64,000 nt of DNA from Rotaria sp. Silwood1 (Eukaryota; Rotifera; Eurotatoria; Philodinida; Philodinidae), in contig CAJNOP010000516.1 of the NCBI GenBank assembly GCA_905250075.1, forward strand, positions 1-64,000, given 5' to 3'. Below, one piece after another: positions 38,456 to 51,742 of the stretch. Within the stretch, counting starts at the first letter, position 1; every line of letters starts with the position of its first letter. A program made the position numbers and the translations under genes. The notes under the pieces are model-generated. The model saw only the letters and a program-made list of their open reading frames with translations. It was not told the origin of the DNA and made no database searches.

Positions 38456-41400
38456 ATTGGAACGTGTGCCATCGTGTACGCTTATTATAAACGATGGTTG
38501 AATACGAAGATCGTTTTTTGATGTATTTCGTAGTATACGATCATTTATGATCGTGTCTTTTCAACCAGAACATATTAAAAATAGTAGATATGCTATATAT
38601 TTTGTTTCTGCTTGGTTGATCTGCCGTTAGAAATGCCGTCCATACCCACATTCATAATATTCTTCCAGGTCTTACTTTAATATCCTGTGTTCAACAAGAA
38701 AAGCAATAATGTCACTGATGAAAAACACATTATTGAAGATGAAGAAAATTTCTTAGATAGTTTTTTTTTTCTCTTGTAATTTATGTTCAAACATTCTAAT
38801 GTGGATATGTCGGAATTTTTCCATGGCCAAGTTTTGATCATAAGGTTATTACGATTGTTTATGCGATATTAATATAATAAATATGACTGAATGTTTTTCG
38901 TATTAGTCAATGTCATCACCAGAATAAACGATGTCAAAACAAGATTGTATTCAATTAAGTCAACCACAAAGCAAGTTAATTTTTTATATCAGTAAGTTGC
39001 TACGTATTTTTTCTTAGAGCTTTGTTCATTCGCGCTATTCATTTTATCTGAATATCGTTATCTTTAAACTGATCGCGATAATTTTTTTTTTCATATTTCA
39101 ACATCAGTCGTTAAGCAATTCATTTTCTTATACTTATTAATAATAATATTGTCTATCATTTGAATGTAACTCACAAAGTTTCATTCTTAATTGGGGTATT
39201 AAAAATATTACAACGTCTGGAGGTATGAAGGAAATTGTTAATAGAAAATAGAATCGAGAATTTATTGAAGTCTCTAAGAAAAGTAGTAGAATACTGCCGG
39301 TTGAAATTTATTACGAAAAAGAATGTCTTGAAAAGAAATTCATAATTAGTAATAATGCAAGTCATATAATTGAAGAATATTTATTTTGCAGAAAATATTT
39401 CATTGAGACGAATATTAACTAATGAAAGAAGCCCTGAGCCTTCACAAGACTTGTCTAAAAAAGAACATCTTAACACAAAATTGATACAATGTTCCTAAAT
39501 TTCACCATGTCATAAGTAGTTTTTCACAGAATAAAAATTGAATATTCGTTAAAAGATCTCAGAAATATACTAGAGAAGTAACACCAATGTATTCGTATAT
39601 GACGATGCATCAGATTAGACAGTTATTTTCTCTTATGTTGTTAAACATATTGATAAACGAACAAACAGAAAGTGACTTATGATTAGATTTTGAAATTCAA
39701 TATCATGAATAATTTTACATGAAATTTAATTAAACAAATAGGAGAATACCCAAATATAGATCAAAAAATTATTGCAAGTCATGACTTTAGTGTTTTTTCA
39801 TGTGAGATAATCTTTCTTAACCGAAATAACTCAGAAAAAGAACCGTATTAATTCTTTTTGGAGCAGTTTATTCGAGTGTTCTTCTATAATTACAAATATT
39901 TTTTCTAATCTTTATTAACAACAGTTCGTTCTTCAACGTTTTGTACTTTTTTTTCTAGTTTTGCGTAGTTACCCACATTTTGCATCATAAAAATTTTCTA
40001 GACCGCTAAATTCTTGTCACAATACTATTCTACTTGAATGAAGCCAAGTAAAATGCAAATTTCTCTTCTTATTCTCTAGAGTAATTGATTGGAAATATTC
40101 ATATTTCATTTTGACACATCATTTTAAAAAGTTACAGAGTTTGCGAAATCAATAACATGTTTGGAATAATTAGAGACAAGTACGTAGTATGGTAGAAAGA
40201 TTAATAATGAATCCATACCAGTCATCGTAAATATTTCTTCAAATAAAAGATAAAACATATAAGAATTTGATTTATTTTCTTGATAGTAACCAAGATTTCA
40301 ATCATTTTTAATAAAGAAAGACAGACAGATCCCAATGTTCATCAAAATAGAGTAGAGTTTTAGTGCTATTAGTTAGAGTCAATATGACTATGAGAAAATT
40401 ATGTATGTTTGACATGAAACTCGAGTGCAATTATGGAGCTCAGATATTCATCTATTGAATTATTCAGCTAAAGTATTTAAATATTAAACTATTTTCGGAA
40501 ACACAGACATGATCTTTCTATCAAAATAGCTGAACTGAATAAGCGAATAGTTTAAATATCGGATAATGTCTTCAACAATTGAATTCAAGTTTGACACTAT
40601 TGATATTTGTACAGTAGTACAATCTTTTTTTCATGTCACTTTCAATAATCAATATTCTTTCCAAATTTTTGTTCTTCTTGAGTATTAGTCAAAATTCTTT
40701 TTTCATATACTTTCGCACAAGATTCTTATCTGAAAAAAGACAGATCGTGACTGAAGCCAGGATTATCTTTTCAGACAAAATTTTTGTGGTCTTCAATTAC
40801 TTGTCTAATTTTGATGATTTAAATGTTGCCTCCATTATATGTCAAAAAGACTATATTTTGTCGCTTTTGTATTCTTACTTCAAGATGATATTAACAAAAT
40901 ACATGAGAAACAAGCAAATCATAATTGCTACAAAAGTACGCCAAATTTCCTGTAACTACAGATGAAATACAAAAAGAACAATAGAAAACCATTTACAATA
41001 ATAAAACAAAAAAAAACCAATTAGTCATAGTTATGTTATCAATCTAAGATGTACTATGGACAAGAAAATAGAAGAAACAATCAATAAAAGTAATTTATTT
41101 ATGTTAAAAAGTTTATACCTTTTATTATGATTCGTCTTCTTCATATTCATCACTTTGAATCAATAATGGTTCATCTATCGTCTATGACCTTTGTTTTGAG
41201 CATTTCTTCTTGGAAGCTTTCTAAACCTCTCATATCTAATATGTGCATTTAGTTGACGTTGACATGCAACTCATACATTATGCAAATAGAATGAGTTTTG
41301 TTCCTGAAATTGAACATAAGAGCTATTAACTGTCGTTTGCATGCATGTATTTATAGACATTATGTGATATTTTTCTTGAAAGTCAGACAAGAATTTTATT

Positions 41401-43190
41401 TGAACTTAGCAAAATTTCCATGATCTTATAATTCTTTTCTAATTATTATTTTCTTGATCTATCAGACAGTATTCCTTTCATCTTGAACTTCGAACAAAAG
41501 TATTTTTTTCTTGCCTGTCAAAATGAATTCTGTCTGAACTACAAGATAAAAATGAATCTTAACTATAGCTGGTAACAAAAACGAGACTCTAGAAAAAGTA
41601 TATTTAAAATGTCGATTACTGCTTCTTTTTTGTTTAACTTCCTTGATTCTGAGAAACCCCTCATCTGTCTACTTATTATTAAATACGATGGCAGCTAATA
41701 ATTAATCAAAAATCTTAGAGAATTAACTCATATACATAAATATTAAATAAAAAAATTACTTTATTTTACTTTAAAATTTTTTGTATTCTTTTCTTCAGCT
41801 TTTAATATATAGTAAGTCATTTTCTATCTTATAATGATAGAAGGTAATATGTCTTAATAAACGCTTGAGAAAATTAACTTTCGTTACTAATAGTTTTCTA
41901 TAGATCAACGCATCAAAGTTTTCTGTTTGACTGAATTCTTCAAGAAGAGAACAAAAAGGTTTTGTTGACGAAGTAAAAATGCATGGTATGCTTTTTCTTT
42001 TTGTCATCGTTATGATTATAATACATTCTATGTGTCGATAAAAAAAGGTTTTCAGGCACTAAAATTATTAATCAAGTTCTGTTTGTCAGATGAAATAGAA
42101 ATGCATAATTATGAAGTAAAAATAGCAGTCTTTAGATTATAAAATACGTTTATGTCAAAGATAATCTAATAGAAGAAACACATCTGTTTTTTTTTTAAGT
42201 AGTTATGATGTTCTATGATTAGTAGGGTCGATAAAACAATGTTAGGTCATGCAATCCATTTTCGAAGTATAGAAACTTTAGTAAGCCTTTCAAATTAAAA
42301 TCTCACAGAGCTGTTCTATTGTAAAATGCATCTTAATGAATTTAGTTGTTTCATGTGATCAAACTAAAGAAGGAGAATGTTCATGAGAACAATCTTTTTC
42401 AAAGAATCTTTGTCTTTTCTAATTTTGTCAAGAGTACATGGATGTACTTTTCTGACATTACAATCATGTCAAGTTCTCAATAATTCGAGCGGAAGTTTTC
42501 TTAGAAAAAGTACATACTTCATCCTTCTTGAAGTATTTAGCATCAAAACTGAATGCGATTTTTTCTCTCTGAAAATTAACTTTTTTTTGTACTCAAAAAT
42601 TCATATCGGGTTCTACAGAAGAATTTATTACTGAAAGGTTCAAGACAAACAATCGTTCAAGATAAAAGATTAGATCGATTTCTATTTGAAAATTTGATCT
42701 TTAAATTTTTTTGTTTTTATTTATAAAAACCAAACTTTTAGTTTTAAAAATATCTTCAACAGTAAGAAAGTATTTAAATCTACATAACAACTACAATAAT
42801 CGAGAAGCTTGTGTGGAAAAACAGAATGAATTTCGCTATTCCAGGTATTCTGTAATCGTATATAAGACGCAACACACAAAGCTTTGAAAAAGCTATTGTT
42901 TTGAAATATTTAAATTTATCTCAATTAAGATAATTAGATATTTATTTTGATTGTTTATGTTTGTATGAATAATATAATTAACGTCTCGTATACAAGAAGC
43001 GCATAACCATTAGGCATCAAAAAATTCTAATTGGTTATTCAGCTCACACATGAGAACATGTAGAAATTCTAGAAGTTCTTCTTTTTTTCATATTTGACTT
43101 GTACTGATAATGGGCCTTAGCATTCTTTTACAATACTCATTCTTTTTTTATCAAAATGTAAAAAGCTATCTATGTAGATTTTAATTTCAG
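38456..43190. other. Long intergenic region upstream of receptor gene 1
   Basis: Very AT-rich with short random frames only. Near its right end, a TATA-like ATCGTATATAAG at about 42,855-42,866 precedes the receptor by about 350 bp (listed separately). No other gene recognised. Confidence 0.45.
42855..42866 (+). promoter_or_regulatory. TATA-box-like element upstream of receptor gene 1
   Basis: ATCGTATATAAG lies about 350 bp upstream of the receptor start codon. The same 10-12-base string is present upstream of the paralogous receptor at about 49,700. Sharing between paralogues in otherwise dissimilar flanks supports a core promoter role. No transcription data. Confidence 0.4.
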
Positions 43191-43212
43191 ATTTTTCAAA
43201 AGTATCGAAAGA

Positions 43213-44211
43213 ATGTTAAATAATACATTAGATCACAACTTAACATCATTTCGTAGTACTATTATTTTAGTTGCTATTTTTTTCGGTAGTATTGCGATTA
43301 TGCTTAATTTTATTATTATTATTTATTTAATTCGTCATGGTAAATTTGCAAAGTATTCTAAAAAACAACGTAGTCGTCGTGTTGGACTTCTTCATTCAAT
43401 TAATACATATATTCATCTCATTGGATTATTAGCAACACTTGTAATAATGTGTATTAGAACATTGTATGGTGATTTATATCAAGAAAAACGAGGTGAAAAT
43501 TTTATTTCATGGCATTGCCATTTTTTAGGATATTTAATGTCACTATTTGGAGCAGGTGTTTATGGTTCATGTTTTTTACAAGCACTTTATCGTTTTTGGA
43601 GAATTATTACACCAAATCGAGATCTTTTTCAAAATCTATGTTTTCACATACACTTAATCCTGGTTCATTGGATATTTATTATAACTTTATTAATACCTAT
43701 TCTATCTCGTTCTGTTTATATATCATCTGATCATTTTTGTTTAAGTCCATTTAATGATCGATGGACAGCAGCATATATTTCATTGATAACAGCTGTAATT
43801 CCTGTTACTGGAATATTTATACTTTATATAAAAATTGTAATTCATATGAAACATAATTTACAAACTAAAAAACAATGGAGACGTATGAAACGTGATATTT
43901 CAACCATAAGAAGAATTCTTTTATTAGTTCTTATTATATTACAAACAAGTAGTACAGGAATTATACTTTGGATTTTAACATTTTTTTATAAAAGTTTTCA
44001 TCCACTTTTTTATCGACTACTTCGATTTTTAATGATATTATGTATGCTTATATGTAGTATTACTTTATTGATGGTTTCTCCAGAATTAAAACGAGCATTT
44101 CAATCAAGTAGTCATAAACAATTAAAGAAACGTTATTATACATCAAAAAAACAAACGTCTTTGAATAATACTAACGAAATAACACAAATACAAAACATAC
44201 CTCGTTCATAA
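43213..44211 (+). CDS. Rhodopsin-like seven-transmembrane receptor 1, single coding exon
   Basis: G-protein-coupled receptor of 332 residues in the plasma membrane, ligand unknown. Short N-terminus with NNT and NLT glycosylation sites, then seven hydrophobic segments. Cys of SWHC (start of TM3) and Cys of DHFCLSP (loop 2) can form the class A disulfide. Counting from that Cys puts LYRF at the DRY position: Arg is kept but the acidic residue is Tyr. Other marks: GLLHSINTYIHLIG, WRRMKRD before TM6, MVSPELKRAF after TM7, and a basic tail. No NPxxY. A TTTCAG acceptor ends at 43,190, 22 nt before the ATG, pointing to a 5' UTR intron or spliced-leader site. AATAAA follows the stop. Paralogue of the gene at 50,687. 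Confidence 0.85.
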   Translation: MLNNTLDHNLTSFRSTIILVAIFFGSIAIMLNFIIIIYLIRHGKFAKYSKKQRSRRVGLLHSINTYIHLIGLLATLVIMCIRTLYGDLYQEKRGENFISWHCHFLGYLMSLFGAGVYGSCFLQALYRFWRIITPNRDLFQNLCFHIHLILVHWIFIITLLIPILSRSVYISSDHFCLSPFNDRWTAAYISLITAVIPVTGIFILYIKIVIHMKHNLQTKKQWRRMKRDISTIRRILLLVLIILQTSSTGIILWILTFFYKSFHPLFYRLLRFLMILCMLICSITLLMVSPELKRAFQSSSHKQLKKRYYTSKKQTSLNNTNEITQIQNIPRS

Positions 44212-47200
44212 AAACTATTTGTTTTCTTTTTTTTTTTATAAATAAATATCATCAATTAAAGTATATTTTCAGATAATTAAGGATGTTGTTTTTGATCTTT
44301 TTGTTATTTGAAAAATATATTAAAAAAGTCTTTTTTTTTTCTTAACAATGTTATTAAATTTATATTCGAAATCAAAGTACGAGAACATATGGTTAAAACG
44401 TTTTGAAAGACTATTCGAAAGCATTGAGCTACATATTATTAGAATTCAGTACATAAAAAAGATTGAGTCAAATTATTAGAAAATTATAATACTATTTAGA
44501 ATAGATAATTTGTTACAAACAATTAATTAATATTTTTTTTTTGATTTCTATACGTCATTGTATGTATTTTTTTTTCTCTTTAATTCCTTGGGATGCCTGA
44601 ATTATATAATTGTTGACGTCGTTCGGCATGAACATTTTTTTATATGTTGCTAGTTAAGGTAAAATAATGAGTTCATGACTTTATTCTATTTCTCACAGAT
44701 GATCATGAATAAACTAATTTCAAGGAAGTTATATGAATGCGCTTTTGTATTAATCTACAAATTATAGTACAAATGGATGTTACTTTATAAATAGAAAAGA
44801 ACATCATTTAAAGACTTTGTTAGACGTCATTTTCTGAAGAAGTTGATTTCAAACTAAAAAAAAAAAAGAATCTTTTTTAAGCTCATGATTGTGCTTCCTT
44901 GAAAAATAGTTTTTCCTACTACAATATCATACAAATTATTCAATACTAGGTTATTTTTTATTCAAGAATTATTCATCAGAATGATTTTCTTTGTTAAATA
45001 ATGAAAATTTTATTCTAGTTTATTTTCATCAATCGTTCCACGAAATACATAAAAAGTAAAATTTAATTGTAATCAGACTGATAATTAGCACTGACGTTTT
45101 TTTGTAAAAGTTGACTGTTGACAATGGTGATAACAAATTATAAGAATTATAACTATCAACTATATTTATAGGCTTCATATAGCTATAATTCGATTCATTT
45201 CTTTTTAGTTTTTGAGTGGATTCAGTGCAAGTTATCTCGTCTCCTTTCCTAAAGAAAGAATGAAAATTACGATAAAAACATGAGAAGATACCTTGAGTTC
45301 TGTACTTTCAGAACTAAAATGATTTTTAAAATTAGCATGTCATTTTTTAGTGATTTTTGTAATTCTTGCATAGAAAATAAGATCTTTTTCTTAGAAAAAA
45401 AAATATATATATTTTCAGTTGTTTGTTTTGAAAATAAACATTTTAAGGATATGTAGATGTACTTTGATGAATTCCATTTATGGCTCGTAAAAAAAACAAA
45501 AGCACATCCAATGATAATGAGAAACAAGAAAAAAAAAGAACAAAACAAAGGAAAATATCGAAAAATAATGGGATCTATGGTGATCGACATGTGTCATGAC
45601 AATTTACTATTTTTTACGATAGGTTTGTCTTGTCTCTCTGATGACAGCTAGAAGACTAATGTGGAAACTTCTTCAGATATTTCCTGCTCAATGCAATGAT
45701 TTGTTTCCTATAGCTACTGTATAATTTTCTAATTAAAAAAATACGAGTTTTCCGGAAAACATCGAAGCTCTAGAAAGAAATGCGATAGATTAGTCAAATT
45801 TTTATAGAAACTCAAATCTTTTTAGAGTTTTTTTTATTAAACTTATAAGAAAACAAAACTATTTAATTAATGAAGTGTAACATGTTGCAATAAATTTTTC
45901 TTTAAAGAAGATTCAAACATATTTAGTGTAGTTGGCGATTATTTTATTCAAATCGACCAACAAAAAAAGATCTAAAATGCTCAAATATCATAGAATTAAT
46001 CTTAAAAAAAATGTTTTTCATTTTTTCTCTATTTACGCTGTTCTGATCGCACATAGCCCCGATTTGTTTATAAGCCCTCATGCTACATATTTAATTTTGT
46101 TTTGTTTGAAAAATTATGACAAACTGCAGAGCATGGCAGTCTACTTTTTAAATTAAATTTTTTTTACTATTTACACATACACTTAAGTAACCAGGTCCTC
46201 ATTTTTAAAGAGCTTCTTTCAAATTCTTAACTTGTCAATCTTTTTTATCACATTAACAGTAAGAAATTAAAAAAAAGCCAGGACTGTTTCAAACAAACAA
46301 AAAAAATACTTAAATATATAGAATAAAGATCAACAGAATATGTTAGATTGTCAAATGAGATATTTCAGACCTTTACTTGATGATTATATCTCTCACACAT
46401 CATGTAGTTAAAATATTGAATCACTTTAATTTAATTGACATGTTTGATAGAATAAAATGAAAAAGAAATATATTTTATTGTTCTTGACTTGGTGTGGATG
46501 TTAGTACTTTTTATTTTATGCCTTCGTATGATTACAGAAAGTGGAGTCTAAGCCTTAGTTTTGAATCTAATCTTGCTTTTTACAATTTATTAAAGAAAAT
46601 TAAGTTTGATAAGTTCGATGACACAAAAGTAGTACCCAGACAGGGTATAGAAACGCTAAATTCCAACTAATGAGTTAGATGACGATACCATTTTGACACT
46701 TTGAATATTGTTTTTTTACTTTAAATTTAATTTGCATGAATATATAATGTTCTCTGGCTGTTTTTTTTCATATATTTATTTGCAAGTTACATTTTCTCAT
46801 GTTTACTAGTCGACTCTAAATGAAACAACGTATTCATTGCAATGCAACAGTAAGATTCTTTTCTAGATTAACACCTACAAAGAAAACATAAAAATTACAA
46901 TTATTTTTATTGAACCTATAATTATCACTCATAAATACTTCCAAATAAAAACTATGTCCTTGAAAATTTGATAATAGACTAAGTCGGTCAAACATTTTAA
47001 CTTTTGAACATAGCTATAATCTTGACTTTGTTCAGAGAGAGTTCGATATGTAGGAAGCCTTTGTCTTATCATAAAAAAGACACAATGGATGTATCTTCTA
47101 TTCTTTTTGATTTGGTTATCTTAATCCCTATATTCTTTCGTGTCTCTTCTCCATTTGTCGATACAATAAAGAGAAAGAACAAGAATAGCATAATACTATC

Positions 47201-49699
47201 TGTACCAGTTGATATAGATAGTGATCAATGTATAAAAATAAACAACACATAGTCTGCTATAGTTATTTCGTGTTTAAATAAAATATACACGATTATACTG
47301 ACAGAGAATATTATGTAAATTTCCTCACAATAAATCCTACAGATTGTTACTATTTTAGAAAATAAGAAATAGGATAGAGTAGTTTTAGTTTTAAATATAC
47401 TATTCTTAGATGTTCATACTCTACAGATCATTATTGGTCATACAACGAAAAATATATTGTATTACACATATGTTCGTGCTTGAAATATAAATACGAGAAA
47501 ATATAACGGGCGTATGAATGCATAAAAAAATAGTTCGAAAACTATTTATAAATAGTAATTTTTTAAAGTAAAAACCAATGACATACATGTAATGGATTTT
47601 TCCGAGTAAATAGGTCTGTCAGTATTTCATCAATATTATAGTCAATGTTCATGACTTCGACTGCTTGTGCCATTCTTTATACATGAATAGAAAACATTTT
47701 AGTATAAAAACTAGCAGCCAATTATTTTACGCTAATGAATGCACAGCACTGTAGTGATGGATTTTGTAAGAGCATGTTCTTTCAACAGTTAGTTCTATTT
47801 TGTCTCGGACTAGATAAGTATCTAATCACACTCGTCTTATGTTTCCTATGTTTTCAAGTGTACTTCGTCTCGCCATCTTTAGTTACAGTTCTTTGAAAAA
47901 CAGAGTAATGCACACATGCAGATATTTCATACAAAACATCATAACATTGCTGTAATTCGTACTCTTATCTAACACTTTTTCACGGAATTTAAATTTCATA
48001 CTAAATTATTGTCTAATCTTGCCAAGCAATCATTATGTTTGAAATAACGACAGTATTAAAACTCAATAAAGTTAGTATAGCACGTGAAAATAAGAGTTTT
48101 GCAAAGTGATGGGAATTTTGTTTTACTAAAATAGTGGAAATTTTTATACAAGAAAACGACTGATTACACAACAAATGAAATTTGATGTAATACTCAGAAA
48201 CAAATTTTCCAGATCCTTCTAAATGAATGATTAGATTTGTTCTTACATTGAACATCTCACAGTTTTTATATTGAAATGTCGTCAATACCTCTGTAAAGAA
48301 GAAATTGATAAAATGTTGAGTTGGATCCATTTATTCTGTCAAACACATGAATTAAATTAAAGTGATTTTTCATTTCAACTTAATTGAATCTACTAAAAAG
48401 AATCAAGAAATTAATCGAATGAATACGGTTGATATTTGATATTACAATCGATGGTTATAACTTAATTAACTGTTTTTAACCGAAGATTTGATCAATTATA
48501 AATCAAATGTTATAACTCAATCAGTTTTAACTTCTACACGAGAAATAATTAAAAAAATATTTCGACTTATACAAAAGATTTTCTAACATAAAAATCTATT
48601 TTTCTAGGTAACATGCCAAATATTTCTTCTCTATAGTAAACCCATCATTTTCAATGTCTGATATTTAATTCTTAATGACATTTGAAGTTCTTTTTTTAGA
48701 ACATATATCTCATATAATGATAAAACCTGATTAGTCTATTTAAAAAATCTTTTTCTTCTCGCATAATGAATAATTAATCAGTACACATATAAGTGTCGTC
48801 AAGAAGAATTATTTATGGATGTTATAATTTAAAAAAGCAGACAAAATTGTGTAAACAAGTGGTGAAATCTAGAAATCGACTCAGAATATTTTTTTCTTTT
48901 TATTTATTTTGATATAACCTATTCCTATAATATTCACTTAATGGATTCATAAATAGCAACATTCATATTGTATGTAAAAAATTTCATTACGTTGCTTATT
49001 TATCTAAAATATTTCAAATGTATATATCTTTTTAACCCATAAGCTACATTTTTCTAAAAAAAACATGAAAAAGAGTTTATTATGATTAGTGTCAGTAATC
49101 AAATCAGAATTACTCAAAAATAATAATAGATTAAATCATACTTGAAACTGTAGTACTCATGTTTTATTATCAGAAAAAAAAAGAACATCGAACTTTTATT
49201 TTGAATACTTGATTTCATTTGCTTAGAGAAATTTAATAATATCATATTTTCATAACTTAACATTAGCTATCACTCTTGTATGCCGCATGAATTTTTCACG
49301 GTTGTTTTTATTTATCTCTATTCAGATTAGGTCAAAAGCACATTTATGACGTGAAGCAAAGAAGATTAGTTCAAGGAGTAACAAACAAACGTTTTACCTC
49401 ATCTTTTTCATTTGACAGATATAAACTTATTTCTTAAAAGAAGTTCCTCGCATAGGTCAATTAATACATGGTATTACTATTAATAGTTTTGTCATAATCC
49501 AAAAAACGCTGTTGGCACAATCCTTGTGGAATTGAAATATGAAAAACGATTAGCTATTGTTGCTAATCATACGGAGATTGTTTTATTCTATCTATTTTGA
49601 AACGCATTTTGTTTATCATCGTTTTACTTAATTCTCCAAAAATACAATAAGGAAGTAGTTTAGATATTCTAGCAAGACTTTATTTATAAACAATCTGCG
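44212..49699. other. Long intergenic region between the two receptor genes
   Basis: About 5.5 kb of AT-rich DNA with short, low-complexity frames on both strands. No third receptor copy, RNA gene or clear inverted repeat was recognised. Confidence 0.45.
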
Positions 49700-49711
49700 A
49701 TCGTATATAAG
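49700..49711 (+). promoter_or_regulatory. TATA-box-like element upstream of receptor gene 2
   Basis: GATCGTATATAAG, the same core as upstream of receptor gene 1, about 985 bp before the second receptor's ATG. Together with the splice acceptor just before the ATG this suggests a 5' UTR exon and an intron of nearly 1 kb. Inference from sequence comparison only. Confidence 0.35.
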
Positions 49712-50686
49712 CGCCAGTTGCACTCTATGAAAAGACTCAAGTTTTTACTTCCAAATTTCAACACTCCTTTTAGGTAGTGTATTATCAAAGTATTAAGAAT
49801 AAAGATACTTTCTATTTAAATGAAATTATGTATTAATCATTAAATTGAACTCTCAACCAAAGTTTTCAATAAAAATGATATAATATACTCCATTGAAACT
49901 AGTTTATTAGTACTGGCACGAATATGTACTTAACATGATTATGAATGGATTACCTGTGATTCAGGACTGAATTTTATTAAATGAGGTAAAAGAGAATAAT
50001 CATTAGTAGAAATAATAATAGACCTACTAATGAAATAAGAGATAAAAGAATGATTTTTTTATCATATAGTGAAAGTTTACTTGAAAAGAAATTGAGTCTA
50101 TTTTAAGATATATGTCAGTATCAATTCTAAAATCATATTATTAAAATGGAGTCTATCATCATTGCATACTTGCTTACCAGGGACGAAATTATGTGAAACG
50201 ATAAAATCTTTTTTTTTTGTTTTTTGAGACTGTTGTGTAGAAAGTCGGATTAATCTTAGTCGATTATGAAATAGAGATGGAGTCGGTTCATAATTTCTTG
50301 GAACCGAACTGATCCTATCCTCTATTACGAGTGACTATAAAGTTTTATGAAAATGATTTTTTTCCTGTCGAATGTTCTACTATAAATTAAAATTGATAAT
50401 ATGTGTACTTATTATTTAATAAATAATTTATGAAAGAAAAAATTATATATTCAACACGACTTTTCCGTGAAATATATTATTCATCATGAAATCTTTATAT
50501 TCAGAGCTCATAAATCGAAAACCATTTGTACATAAAATTTATCTTTTTAATATTATAGAACCTTATGTTTTTATGTGTCCTATGCTCATTGTATTTCATG
50601 ATGAATATCGAACATAGTTTTCTTTTATTCTGAAATTCGAAATAAAAAGTTTATCATGTTTATTTTAGATAAAAAATTTCTAATCG

Positions 50687-51742
50687 ATGCTTAATATATC
50701 ATTAAATACATCATCATATCAAGACTTGACATTCATAGCCACTACATTTACGATTATTACAATCGCATTAGCTTGTTTGACTATTTGTTTGGATTCAGTT
50801 ATCTTATTTCGGCTTATCTATTATGGTAAACTTAAAAAACGTTCTACAAAAAGTAGAAGTCGTCGTATTGGTCTTCTTCATTCGATGAATACTTATATTC
50901 ATATTATTGGTGGTACAACAACATTTCTTATAATGTCTATTCAAACTTTATTTGGTGATTTATATTTATATAATAAGGAAGAGATGTCTCCTTCTTGGCA
51001 TTGTCGTTTATTAAATTATTTAACATCTATGTTTCCGGCAGGTATATATGGTTCTTGTTTTTTACAAGCACTTTTTCGTTTTTGGCGTATTATCAAACCT
51101 CATCAACGTTCATATAGAAAATTTTCATTTCACATTCGACTTATCGGTCTTCATTGGATATTAATTATAATATTATCTATTCCTGTTTGGTTTCGTTCGG
51201 TTTATTTATCATCAGAAAATTTTTGTTTAAATCGTTTTAGTGATACATGGTCATCAGTTTATATTTCAGTAACATCTGTTGCAATACCTGTATGCAGTAT
51301 AATTATTGTTTATTTAAAAATTGTTTTGTATATGAGACATAGTTGGCAATCAAGAAAAAGATGGAGACGAATGAAACGAGATGTTGCAACTATTAGAAGA
51401 ATTATTATTTTAGTTATTGTTCTTCTAAATACGAGTAGTGCTGCAATTATACTTTGGCTATTGATGTTTATTCAAAAACGTATGCATCCACTTTCTTATC
51501 GACTTCTTTGTTTCATGGTTGAAATTGGTATGTTAGCATGTAGTATTGCTTTATTAGTTGTTTCTCCTCAATTGAGACGAGCACTAAAATCAACAAATTG
51601 TTATCGGCAAAAACACCGTTCGAATAATAAATCAATTAGTTCTCAATTTAGAAAAAATGCTCAAGAAGTAATACCATTAAAAGATATATCTGCTGTTTTA
51701 AAGGCACAAAAACAAAACAATCCATGGAATCAAACGAAGTAA
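50687..51742 (+). CDS. Rhodopsin-like seven-transmembrane receptor 2, single coding exon
   Basis: G-protein-coupled receptor of 351 residues and clear paralogue of the gene at 43,213. Shared landmarks in order: SRRIGLLHSMNTYIH, SWHC, YGSCFLQALFRFWRII, SVYLSSENFCL, KRWRRMKRDVATIRRI, SYRLLCF and VVSPQLRRAL. The DRY position is LFRF, with Phe in place of the acidic residue. N-terminal NIS and NTS sites could be glycosylated. The tail is longer and more polar than in receptor 1. A TTTTAG acceptor ends at 50,668, 18 nt before the ATG. AATAAA occurs about 190 bp after the stop. No disabling change. Ligand unknown. Confidence 0.85.
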   Translation: MLNISLNTSSYQDLTFIATTFTIITIALACLTICLDSVILFRLIYYGKLKKRSTKSRSRRIGLLHSMNTYIHIIGGTTTFLIMSIQTLFGDLYLYNKEEMSPSWHCRLLNYLTSMFPAGIYGSCFLQALFRFWRIIKPHQRSYRKFSFHIRLIGLHWILIIILSIPVWFRSVYLSSENFCLNRFSDTWSSVYISVTSVAIPVCSIIIVYLKIVLYMRHSWQSRKRWRRMKRDVATIRRIIILVIVLLNTSSAAIILWLLMFIQKRMHPLSYRLLCFMVEIGMLACSIALLVVSPQLRRALKSTNCYRQKHRSNNKSISSQFRKNAQEVIPLKDISAVLKAQKQNNPWNQTK

